Below, piece by piece: positions 27,016-37,070 of a stretch of 64,000 bases of DNA. A model generated the notes under the pieces. The model had not been told where the DNA came from, searched no databases, and saw only the letters and a list, made by a program, of their open reading frames with translations. The translations under genes were made by a program, and so were the position numbers. Every line of letters starts with the position of its first letter. Position 1 is the first letter of the stretch. Origin of the DNA: Arctopsyche grandis (lineage: Eukaryota > Arthropoda > Insecta > Trichoptera > Hydropsychidae). The stretch covers positions 27,699,486 to 27,763,485 of the forward strand of contig NC_135355.1 in the NCBI RefSeq assembly GCF_051622035.1. The letters run 5' to 3'.

Positions 27016-27431
27016 ATATACCAGGAAGGCCTTACAGGTAAATCCCAATGCGCCTTCCTGGCCAATTACAAATACAAATGCAGCATTTTTTTTATTATAA
27101 GTCGTTGAATTGCGAGACACTGAAAAAACTCGCAAATTAACGAGACATCTATGAATTGTACATAAATTTTTATTGTACATCCATCAAATTTCAAATAGTG
27201 GTGACATAGTAGGTAGGAAGGATTTTTAGCCAATTTTTTTTTCCGGGAACCGTTTCAACAATGAAATCAGAGAAAATTGGCAAACTCTGATAGGAAACGA
27301 TCAACCTGGAGTCACAAATCCAGGTCTGACCAACAGCATACTCTGAAAAATTCATTTTCATTCAGGGATATAACCCGGCACCTTCTTGACGGTAAGCAGA
27401 AGCTTAATGTCCGAGCTATGCTGCTGGCTAT
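27015..27431 (-). mobile_element. tRNA-derived SINE, full length (minus orientation)
   Basis: Head at the right end (reverse complement GCATAGCTCGGACATTAAGC with box B-like GGGTTATATCC), the body with AAATTGGCAAACTCTGATAG, and the 3' stem-loop at 27021-27062 with arms ACCAGGAAGGC / GCCTTCCTGG. The same subfamily head is seen in the copy at 1398-1861. Confidence 0.85.
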
Positions 27432-27649
27432 TTATTTTTTATATCTTAGTACATTATTTTTTATATAAATTTATTTTGTAACTTGAGTTTTTTTACTAAA
27501 GTTTTTTATATACATTTATTTTTTTTTACTTGAGTTTTTCATAGTAAAATTAAAACTTAATTTTTTTAATTATTTATAATTCATCAAGATATATGTATAT
27601 ATTCATCTATATTCATTCATATTCATATTCATCAAGTCTACATTGGATT

Positions 27650-27950
27650 TGCGATAATTCATCAAGAGCAAAATTGGATTTGCTTCGATATCCGCCTTTA
27701 GAGATGCTTAATCCTCTTGAGTCCACTTCGAGTCTCGTCATCCAAGCTGAGATTGCCCGATTGAAATTTCTTAAACCAACGTTGGCACTTCCTTACATTC
27801 AGTATATCGCCGAATATGTCGCAAATGAATTTTGAAGCCTCTACGGCACTTTTTTTTGCGTGTAACAACAATAACATACTGCTCCTTAAATGAGTTTCTG
27901 ATGAACACGTCTCTATCATTTTTTGTGGACGGGGCACAAAAGATTTTCTT
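27650..27950 (-). mobile_element. mariner transposase N-terminal fragment
   Basis: Minus-strand frame contains SAVEASKFICDIFGD, CQRWFKKFQSGN and LSLDDETRSG. This is the paired helix-turn-helix region of mariner-type transposases. The catalytic domain is absent and the frame breaks just after the block. It is not the same copy as the mariner at 29511-30790. Confidence 0.75.
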
Positions 27951-28167
27951 GTTCAAAAGGAACGCAACGAATCCAGAAGAAGAAAAAAAAAACACAAGAC
28001 ATGTCTTTACTTGTCAACGAACCGAGAGAGATGAAGTCAAAATTACATATTACAAAAACGATATTAACTCCGGGAATACCCAATAGAAAGAGCAAAACTC
28101 AGAAATCGCGTATTGTTTCCATAGCAAGTTTCAATCTTCAAAACATGTTGTACATGACTGAAATTGA

Positions 28168-28429
28168 TATATGAGCCGTTATATTTGAAAGTGGCGTATG
28201 GCCAAATTTCAGTTCCAAAAAACACTATTTTTGTGTGAATTCACGAATTGCTATCACTTATTAAAAGTCGTTACGTCAAAAATATCGTAAAAGCAGAATA
28301 AACTTATTACAGGCCACCAGTATTTTTAAATATTGTTAAACGCAAAACATTATATTTAATTTTTTGCGAAATATTTCTCAAAATTAAGGAAAGTGGTATT
28401 ATGCCACTTTCAAATATGACACTTCATAC
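28168..28429. mobile_element. MITE (family M2), copy 1
   Basis: Left terminal repeat begins ATATGAGCCGTTATATTTGA. The right terminal repeat at 28403-28428 is its inverse with some changes. It contains the internal near-palindrome CGCAAAACATTATATTTAAT (about 28342). A partner is at 47064-47290. Confidence 0.7.
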
Positions 28430-28682
28430 ATATGTATATTAACGAATTAAAAAAATGATTTGAAAGCTTTGTATTAAAACAAATGAATAAAACAAAACAC
28501 ACGATAAAAAAATATGTGGAAACACTTATTAAAATATGCGTGTAATTTTATCTACGCGCGACACTCGACTGTAACATGGCGACTAAATTTAACAAAAAAA
28601 AAATAAACAAATTAAATTAAAACAAACGAATATTAATTTCAAATTAATTTCTTTCCATTTAAACAGTAAACTTGTTTTTATA

Positions 28683-28808
28683 TGGCAAATACGCCGAGGA
28701 AAAGCCTAATTGGGGCACTAGTCGACCGTTTTCAGCGCATACAGATAACCCAACGAGGCAATGCAGTTGCATCAATATGCAAGTTGGATAGGCAAACAAC
28801 GATAGCTT
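28683..28808 (+). other. Small open frame of 42 codons, unrecognised
   Basis: ATG-initiated frame starting MANTPRKSLIGALVDRF and containing NAVASICKLDRQTTIA before TGA. The composition is less AT-rich than its surroundings. It could be a remnant of a DNA-binding domain of a transposase or chance; no function is proposed. Confidence 0.2.
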
Positions 28809-28889
28809 GAAGGATGCTTAAGCATGTTTACTACGCGTGTAACCGGTGTATACTACATTCATGTTTAGATATACATACATACATATATA

Positions 28890-29330
28890 ATATATGTATA
28901 CTCCATCGGCACCGGCCCACGAGTTACGACCTGTTGCTCGCCCCGCCGCGGAGTTCCTCACCCCTCGTCCCGATGGGGGTGGAAAGGGGGTGGGATGGGG
29001 CCCGGTGGCCTCTCCCCCGAGTCGGGCCTGCGCCCCCCCACGGGGGCTCTACTCGTAAACAAATAACGCACTAAAGTTGTTTGATCACGGCCATCAGCCC
29101 GTGATAGGCCGCGCAAAGCCGGAACGGAACGAAAGCCTCCGCGTTGCTTTTTTGTCGGTGTGCGCAAATTTCGTCGGATTTTTTCCCCGTTTTCCGCGAT
29201 TTTTCCCCAGTCGACCACCGCACCATGGAGGTCGTATTCAACAGGTCGTGATGCTTTAACGATCGATTGGCTGGCATCACCGTTGACAAGTTCATTATTC
29301 AAACTGGAACGGCTTGGAATGTTCGCTCTC
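28890..29330. other. GC-rich non-coding island
   Basis: The most GC-rich part of the window (28890-29050 with several G or C runs). Overlapping open frames on both strands are a by-product of composition. It ends about 180 bp before the mariner element. Confidence 0.4.
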
Positions 29331-29510
29331 GCGATACTTCATATGTAATACACACGAGTAAGCGAAACTTGCATATATGTAGATATTATATGTATGTATA
29401 CAAAAATATATGTATGTACATATTCAAACTACATATCAGGGCGAGTTTGGTTCAATATCATATTAATTTTAATAAAAATATCTGATGAATTGCTTTATCC
29501 TATATATCTA

Positions 29511-30790
29511 ACGTTGGGCTGAAAAGTTCATAGGCTAGCATAGAAAAAATCTTTTTTTTGTTAGAATTTGATTTTATTGTTCAATATAGTTGCCTTGGAG
29601 GGCGATACAACGATTATAGCGGTTATACAATTTTTCGATACCATTTTAATAGTACGATTTGTCTTTGGCCTCAAAATAGGCTTCAGTTTCGGCGATTAGC
29701 TCTTCATCGGCGCAAAATTTCTGTCCAGCGAACATTCTCTTGAGGTCTGAAAACAGGAAAAAGGGAATACGGTGGATGCAGAAGCAATTCGAAGCCCAAT
29801 TCATGCAATTTTGCCATCGTTTTCATTGATTTGTGACACGGTGCATTGTCTTGATGAAACAGCACTTTCTTCTTCTTCAAATGGGGCCGTTTTTCCACGA
29901 TTTCGTCCTTCAAATGCTCCAATAACGCTACGTAATAGTCGCTGTTTATGGTTTAGTCTTTTTCAGTTCCCTTTTTAAGATAGTCGATGAATATTATACC
30001 ATGCGCATCCCAAAATACTGATGCCATAACCTTGCCAGCCGACTTTTGCGTCTTTCCACGCTTTGGAGTCACTTCATCACGTGCAGTCCACTCGGCTGAC
30101 TGTCGATTTGACTCCGGTGTGAAATGATGGAGCCATATTTCATCCATTGTCACATATCGACGCAAAAATTCGGGTTTATTACAATTGAACAGCTCCAAAC
30201 ACTGCTCAGAATCATCAATTCGTTGTTGTTTTTGGTCGATTGTGAGCTCGCGCGGCACCCACTTTGAACAGAGCTTTCGCATACCCAAATTTTCATTCAC
30301 GATATGTCCAACACGTTCCTTTGATATCTTTAGGGTCTCAGCTATCTCAATCAATTTCACTTTACGGTTATCCAAAATTATTTTGTGGACTTTTTTGATG
30401 TTTTCGTCGGTAACAGCCTCTTTGGGGCGTCCACTGCGTGCATCGTCCTCGGTTCTCATTTCGCCTCGTTTAAACTTAGCAAACCACTTCTCAACGGTTG
30501 ATTTTCCTGGTGCAAGGTCCGAATAATGTTTATCAAGCCAAACCTTGGCTTCAATAGTATTTTTTTTCGCCGAAAAACAATGCTTTATTAACACACGAAA
30601 TTCCTTTTTATCCATTTTTTCAAACTAATAAAAGTAGCTTCACTCAAAATGCTATAACTCACAAATTAATAGTATGACAGCTGTCAAATTTATACACCTG
30701 TCTTTTTTAGGGTAGGGCTAACTAAAAATCATATGGATTTAATACTAGTAGCGCTATCTATGTGTCAGCCTACGAGCTTTTCAGCCCACC
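29511..30790 (-). mobile_element. mariner element, complete ends, dead transposase
   Basis: Length 1280 bp, flanked by TA on both sides (29509-29510 and 30791-30792). Terminal repeats share TGGGCTGAAAAG[T/C]TC[A/G]TAGGCT. The transposase starts at 30615 (MDKKEFRVLIKHCF) with an HTH region (STVEKWFAKFKRGE), the linker motif WVPRELT and the first catalytic Asp in VTMDEIWLHH. A TAA stop follows at 29953-29955 after GTEKD. The frame resumes with TINSDYYVALLEHLKDE and the second Asp in FHQDNAPCH. After HPPYS the segment that normally carries the third Asp is missing and the frame shifts to FLFSDLKRMFAGQKF, ending in NYIEQ. So two disabling lesions exist, one of which removes a catalytic residue. 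Confidence 0.92.
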
Positions 30791-31139
30791 TAATATATAT
30801 GTATACCAGGACTACGCTTTCTATGAAAATTCAACGTGGTTTACCAGTATACAGGGGGGGAGGGTAACAATAATATTTTATCTAACGATTATACATAAAT
30901 ATACATAGAACGTAGAAAATAATTACAATTTAAAATTTTATCATAAAAAACAAACAATAGGAAAAGATTAAATCAGATAAAATATAATTAATGATATTTT
31001 TGACATTGCCCAGATTTGCTAATATTTCCAGTCTAGATAATACAATGAAAAAAAGTAAAAATAGTCGTTAACTTTAATTAAGACACTTATCACTCGAAGA
31101 ATATTGTATTTTTGATTTTATTTATGAATTTAAAGTTTG

Positions 31140-31190
31140 AACCACTGTGACATTACATACATTCCTAATGCGTCACGATGTTAGAAAATA
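31140..31190 (-). repeat. 3' stem-loop tail of SINE/LINE type, isolated
   Basis: CACTGTGACATTACATACAT followed by TCCTAATGCGTCACGATG keeps the loop of the SINE tail but has different stem arms (GTGAC/GTCAC). Confidence 0.45.
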
Positions 31191-31219
31191 CAACAAAGAA
31201 AAAACATACATACATACAA

Positions 31220-31400
31220 TCTCTAATATATAATTTAGAAAGTGACTGTATAAGTTTGTTTTGGCGTTTTCGTACGTAAATCCTTGACGTCATCGAAAAA
31301 ATCTAATTCTCTATGACGACGATATCGATTCCGATTCCGGTTCCTGATTACGATTTCAGTTTTGATTCCCAATTCCTATTTTAGTTCCAATTACGAAAAT
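31220..31400 (-). repeat. Minisatellite-bearing dispersed repeat, copy 1
   Basis: The reverse complement matches 32806-32965 (GATATCGTCGTCATAGA.. and ATTTTTTCGAT[G/A]ACGTCA). The degenerate units GATTCC.. at 31325-31395 correspond to the minisatellite of copy 2. Confidence 0.6.
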
Positions 31401-31555
31401 TATTATTATTATTACATATAACTTTATTTGAATGCATGTATCAATTTTTTTTTCCGAAACCACACGTTAAAACATCAACGGGCATAACGCTAGTATCAAA
31501 AGTTCAAACAATAATAAAAATAGTCACAAAATATATATGTAATAATAGTTAAATC

Positions 31556-31735
31556 ATCATCATCTACAGCCTTTGACCATCCACTACTTTATGAAGTCCT
31601 CTCCAACACACATCCACTCATCTTTGTTATTTCATACGTCTCTTTATTTCTTCTTCATTACTACCGGACATGTCTATTATCTGTCCTAAATATAACTAAT
31701 TATTGACTACTTCTACTATTTTAGGATATATAAAC
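31556..31735 (-). mobile_element. Decayed RTE LINE 3' end with internal deletion
   Basis: The minus strand gives LYLGQIIDMSGSNEEEIKRRM and then passes, with the intervening part missing, to the terminal block and a (GATGAT)n tail at 31556-31567. Confidence 0.7.
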
Positions 31736-31991
31736 ATAAAATTTGGGAATGTCTTGCATCAACAGCCATCACTAGAGACACGTATTTTGGGCATTTATTT
31801 TTGTCAATTTTGGCATTTTCATTTTGCATTATAGCGTTTTAGGACATTAAAAATGTTCAATTTTAGCGTCTATTTATCATCTATTTTTATGGAGAGTTTA
31901 ATTTTAAATAATAAACAATTTCTATGAATTTTAATAAAATTTATATAAATATACATTTATACAATTTAAAGACAAGACAATAATTAAAAAA

Positions 31992-32240
31992 AAATTCGGA
32001 TGTAATCAACCCATGACTTTATCTATTTATTTGAGGATTATAAAAAAGGAGAATATATAATTGTATATAATTAATTTATTTTTAAAAGTATTCACTAAAT
32101 ACACGGAACCTTATTTCAAATACTTCTAACTTTTAAAAAAATACTATTCACTTGGTACACCTAAACTTTACTTCGAATAACTCCAATTTTCTTTTTAATA
32201 CTTTTACCTTTTAAATAAAGTTACTACTTCCTTCCCGGCT
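31992..32240 (+). repeat. R element, copy E (5' fragment)
   Basis: Carries AATTCGGATGTAATCAACCC and ACTTTATCTATTTA (32016-32029), then diverges. GTGGCGGATCAAG at 32273 resembles a hAT terminus but cannot be confirmed. Confidence 0.6.
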
Positions 32241-32589
32241 GTCAGTAAATAGTAGCGTATACAAGATAATAGTGGCGGATCAAGTATGTAAATGGGGGGC
32301 CCCAAGCGCATTTGAAATTTGAAGTCCCCACTTGTATGTAATGTAAATTATTAGTGGTTACGAGTATAAATTACTAGTGGTTTTACCTGGGTTCGTTCGG
32401 TATTTGTAATATAAATCTAATAAACGTTCATTTGTTTTTTATTAAATTTATTTGATCAAATTTAATTTGATTAAATTTAATGATCATAGAACAACTCGGT
32501 ACCATCTGCAAAATTTCCCCACATATTTTAAAGCCTGTTGCCAACTGAAAGCAAGGCGATGAATTACACACACACACACGCACACGACG

Positions 32590-32965
32590 ATTTTTTTATA
32601 TAAGGAAACCGGAACTCGAAAAGGAATCCAGATCCGGAACTGAAAGAGGAATTTGAAAACGAATCTGAAAAAGGAATCCGGAACTGAAACTGAAAAAGGA
32701 ATCTGGAACCGAACCTGAAAAAGAAATCCGGACCAGGGAATGAAAAAGGCATCCAGATCAATGAAACGAAACAGGAATTCAGAACCGGAACTGAAAAAGT
32801 AATCTGGAAACGGAATCGTAGTCGAAAACGGAATCGATATCGTCGTCATAGAAAGTTAGATTTTTTCGATAACGTCACGGATTTTACCACCCAAACCTTA
32901 CACACATTAAACCTGACATAGTAACAAACATAAAAAGTCTCTTTCGAAATTATATATTATAAGAT
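32590..32965 (+). repeat. Minisatellite-bearing dispersed repeat, copy 2
   Basis: A run of about a dozen degenerate units of the type GGAATCCGGAACTGAAAAA (roughly 18-24 bp each) from 32605 to 32825. Then comes the conserved flank with GTCGTCATAGA and a GTCTCTTTCGAAATTAT block (32938). A (CA)n stretch precedes it (32569-32585). Frames across it are low complexity and not genes. Confidence 0.7.
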
Positions 32966-32989
32966 TAGATTATTATGACCTTATAAAAA

Positions 32990-33570
32990 ATATAGAAAAC
33001 AAAATTCGACAATATGGAATTGATTAAAAAAAATATTTTTTTAATCAATTCCATATTACAATGTAACCGATATTAAACGATAAAATCGACTTAAATTTTT
33101 TTTTCTTGACAGACCAGTTTCATAATTACATATGTGCACATATGAAGGTTCTAATACATCAAGAAAACAAATATAAATTTTTAGCCCAATACGTTCTTTC
33201 AGTAGTATAGGTAAAGTATTGTTGTCACAACATTTTTGGTTTTTCTAAGAGGAAAAAATTCTCACTTACTGATTTTTCACAAGCTCTTTTTGTTTTAAGT
33301 ACAGTACAGTACTTTTACTAAGTCTCTAAAGTAGTAGTAACACTTTTTGTTGAGGTAAAAATATTAACAAAATGTAAGCTTATGTAATTTATCATCCAAA
33401 ATTCAATCCGATCCGATAAGCGGCTTAGGAGATAATTTAATTAAAAACAAATTGAAAAATTAACAACTAAATATGTATGTATAAGCGGGAGGTACCACTT
33501 CCGGTCAACTTAAAAATTAAAAAAAAATGTTATATTATGTCGATAAACACTTCAGTAACTGATATTACGT
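32990..33570 (+). repeat. R element, copy F, containing a 47-bp palindrome
   Basis: R-family text (AAAACAAAATTCGAC, CACTTCCGGTCAACTT near 33496). At 33011-33057 there is an inverted repeat with 22-bp perfect arms starting AATATGGAATTGATT and a 3-base centre, absent from the other copies. Confidence 0.7.
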
Positions 33571-33803
33571 TTCAGTTTTATATGCGTATTCAAGTGATTT
33601 CCAAAATACACATCCACACATATTTATTATAACATAATATATACATATTTTTAACACTGACCTCTGATCTAGTTAGTATCTTAAATAGACTGTCACGCGT
33701 TAGTGAGATAAACAAAAATATAAAACGCAATGGAAAAATACAATATGGCATTAGTAACCGTTCGTTGCCTATTTCATACATACCTATATATTGTAAATAC
33801 AAG

Positions 33804-35330
33804 ATGATCGTTTTTAAAAGTGTATTTGTCTTAACGTTGTTGGCTGTTGTAACCTTTGGTCATTCGGAAACTGGTAATATATTAAATGACAAGTAATCTG
33901 ATGTCAAATTATAAACATATGTGTGTTTCATTCATTTTTTTAATTTTCACAGGTAGCGACGGGAGACAGTTCGAAGTCGGATGAACGGTACATAGATATA
34001 CAATGGTAAGTTTTGGATATGACATTGTACAACCGGTACAAACACAATAAATATAACATCACACAGCTAAGAATAGTTGAATATTATATTTCGAATAATA
34101 CTGATTTTCCAGAAAGTGTGTGTCGTGGAAGTTTACGATCCGAAGAAAGATTTGTGGTTAATTTTTACGAGAATTCATCTACAACCGAAAAAAATGTGCT
34201 CGCCCTTTGTGTACAATGGAAAAATATTAATGTTCGGTGGGAAAACAAACACCGATGAATATTCGAATGAGGTATTGCTGCAAAACTTACATAATATTAT
34301 TATTATTTAAATTTCATAAATTCAAGGTCGTCGTTTTCAACTTGACAAAATAGACATGTTCTAATCTGGCACCGATGGGCAAAAAAAATAATTATGAACA
34401 AATCGTTGAAATTGATGGATATATTTACGTGACTGGTGGTCGTGGGGAAGGCTTTAAAATACTTGACACAATTGAGAGGTATTATTGAATTTACTTTCGT
34501 TCATCGCTCATTCTACAAGTGCATGTTTCATACTGATGAGCCATTTCACATTTAACGCATGTGTGCTTTATGTGTTCATCCGTTGTTGTTTATTTTGTAC
34601 TTGGTTATGTATGTTACAGTGTGGTTTTTTTTCATTAGAGCAGTGATGTGCGGTTGTTCTTGTGCGATATTCATGAACAACCGTCTCGTTCTCCGACGAA
34701 AGTGTCTCTTAGATTGTATTTGTTGGGGTGGTGGTGGCCTCATGTTGAGGGCTTTGAGGGTCGAATTCCTTGACCTTTAAAGCGGGCTTAGTACTGATGA
34801 GCCATGATGATAATCATCTACATTTAATTTAAGGTACGACCCAAAAACAGATAGCTGGACATTTATGGCTCATATGCTCAAAAAATGATATAAGCACACT
34901 ATTAATGTATTGGAAGGAAAAATTTACGTCACTGGAGGAATAAATAAGTTAATGGATTATCGTAGTAATTCATTAGAGATTTACGACCCTAAAACGAATA
35001 GTTGAACTTTTGGAACACCCATGCCATGTATGTAAGTGCCTAATTGGATAAACACATGATGTATTGCATATTTTAAAGGACCAAATTATTGTTAAAAAAT
35101 GCGTGTTATACACAAATTTTATTACAATTAAAAATCACTCTCCATAGCCTTAAAATATATTATTAATTTACAATATTTGGATTCTCATAAAAACTACCAA
35201 TGCATAGATTATGAACCTCACTATCAACATTGCAATTTTATTTGTAATTAAGATTGTATTTGTCGATGGAAGTCTATTCGTTATAGGAGGTGTAATTGAC
35301 AGTTTTCAATTAGATTAAAGTAGTCAAATA
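33804..35330 (+). pseudogene. Kelch-repeat gene relic 1, with signal-peptide exon
   Basis: An ATG exon at 33804-33873 reads MIVFKSVFVLTLLAVVTFGH, a typical secretion signal, and ends at GT. A short exon (about 33957-34005) and Kelch exons at 34113-34271 (VYDPKKDLW, GKILMFGGK), 34327-34478 (YIYVTGGRGEG) and 34834-35030 (YDPKTDSWTF, KIYVTGGIN, EIYDPKTNS) follow, plus a last blade near 35250 (SLFVIGGV). Stops occupy conserved positions: TAG in the 34327 exon, and TGA twice in the 34834 exon, one at the Trp after YDPKTNS. The join of exons 2 and 3 is out of frame. No BTB domain precedes it, so it was either a secreted Kelch protein or a chimera. It is a relative of the intact gene at 15292-18537. 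Confidence 0.75.
34545..34803. mobile_element. Retroposon-like insertion with 14-bp direct repeats
   Basis: TACTGATGAGCCAT occurs at about 34531-34544 and again at 34791-34804, flanking about 250 bp in an intron of Kelch relic 1. A 120-bp part (AACAACCGTCTCGTTCTCCG ... TTGACCTTTAAA) recurs at 44650-44760, so the insert is a repeat family. Confidence 0.55.
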
Positions 35331-35567
35331 TGACCAACTCCGATAATGACCCATGGTGGTCAAAAGCTATTGTTTTCGGAAATAATATTTTCATTTCCTC
35401 CCGTAGGCTTTCAAGATAAATATTTAATATAATAACGATACGTCATATTTGAGACCCCATTTAATATGTAACTCGCTATGCCATTATGAAATTTAAAATT
35501 GATCATTTTATATTCACTTTTCGTTAATCCGTTAAAAATTTGTGCATTATTTTAAATATATTTAAGG

Positions 35568-36975
35568 GTCTGGAAATTAATATAAAAACCAATGAATTTG
35601 CAACGATAAAAAAATGGGAAAAAATTGTTGGAATCATCAATATCATTTCTGGTGAAGAAGTCTCTGGTTAACCTTGGTAATACAATTACGTCAAACTTTC
35701 AGATATTGTTCTACGCACGTCTGATTATTGCCTAATTGTGTTTTTTATAGCATGTATAAACTTTTCAGTTCTGCCAGGAAAAGAACATCTGATAACAAAT
35801 TACCCAGTTGCAATAGTAGCAGTAGGATCTTTCAATCAGGATTCTGTAAGATATCGATGCATTTTATTAAATACGTTAAATTTTGATGTTGCGCATGATA
35901 CACAATCTGATGGTACACTAAATTCGTTATTTCAGAATAAATGTACAGTTCAATTCTATCACCCATTACATGATACATACGTGGACTACGCTGATAGAAA
36001 TTGATATAAATGTTTCTATCGATTATTCGACGATAGTTTCACACGGAAATTTGTATATTTTCGGAGGAAAATCAAATAAACAAGAGGCGATCGATGAGGT
36101 CTTAAATATTTAAATCATTTGAAATATGAACTATAACTGTTAAGATTTCGTTTTAATTGCATTCACCTTCATGAATTTGATTTGGTTACAAAGGAAATAA
36201 AAAAACTTACACCGATGGGGCAAAAGAAAGATAGCATGGGTGTAGCTAAAATTGGCGATTATATATACATTTCTGGAGGTGTTCACAAGGTGGAAGAAAA
36301 TTGTAATGATATTGCTACAGTTGAGAGGTTTGTATAAACGAACTGAACTCTCAACTGTCAACTGTCAACTCTACAACTCTCAAACAATTATGTCTCTGTA
36401 TTTTTGTCGATACATATTTTTTGTATGAGTTTTGTATTTCTGTAAAGTTATGAAAAATACAGACAGCTGGAGTCGTATGGCCCCAATGCTGGGTACTCGT
36501 TCTCCAAGCTAGTGATGTATGTATGTATATGAAGGAAAAATGTATGTGGCTGGCGGAGTTCACGGTGAATTTTCTGATTATACATATTTAAAATCATTGG
36601 AGATTTATGATCCAAATCTGAATAAGTGGACTTTCAACTGTACCAATATCATTATAATTTTCGTCCACCTTTTGAACACCTCCAGTAAATAAATCAAAAG
36701 ATTTAACCTGTAATGCATGGAAGTGAATGCAATTAAAACGAAATCTTAACAGTTGAAGTTTATATTTAAAATCAATTAAATGTTTAAGACTTCGTCGATC
36801 GCTGGTTCGGTGGTGGTTTTGATATGGACTTTGGTTACGAAATGCATGGAGAACGATTGGACTTAAATACCAAACAATGGAAGGATTTCCGAAACCCTCT
36901 AGAATATACCCGGTGGATAGGTGCAGCTGTTTTAGATCTTAGTATGATATACATGTACATGAATGGCAGTAAGTA
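35568..36975 (+). pseudogene. Kelch-family gene relic 2 (BACK piece and Kelch blades)
   Basis: A BACK-like piece at 35568-35670 reads LEINIKTNEFATIKKWEKI. An open stretch at 35738-36003 holds a blade start (PVAIVAVGSF) and VQFYHPLHDT. A 4-base surplus then shifts the frame before WTTLIEIDINV. Further blades follow: LYIFGGKSNK (36050), YIYISGGVHK (36265), NTDSWSRMAPMLGTRS (36455), KMYVAGGVHG and EIYDPNLNKWTF (36535-36640), and DLNTKQWKDF (36855). Splice-like GT sites follow several of them, for example after TVER at 36328. It lies directly after relic 1 in the same orientation, so the locus is a tandem duplication, now decayed. Confidence 0.7.
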
Positions 36976-37070
36976 TTAAAATACCTTGACATTTTTTAAT
37001 GTATAAAATACAAATTTACATATGTTCATTACAATGCTATTTAAAAAAATTCGGGTGTGTCCAACCCATG

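Noticed and set aside
30185-30526. Plus-strand frame of 113 codons
   Set aside because: It is antisense to the mariner transposase.
32484-32849. Phe-Pro-rich minus-strand frame of 121 codons
   Set aside because: It is a translation of the GGAATCCGGAACTG minisatellite; no start context or domain supports a gene.
34327-35030. Programmed stop readthrough in the Kelch relic, as known for Drosophila kelch
   Set aside because: There are several stops of different types at conserved internal codons plus a frame break between exons, which indicates decay.
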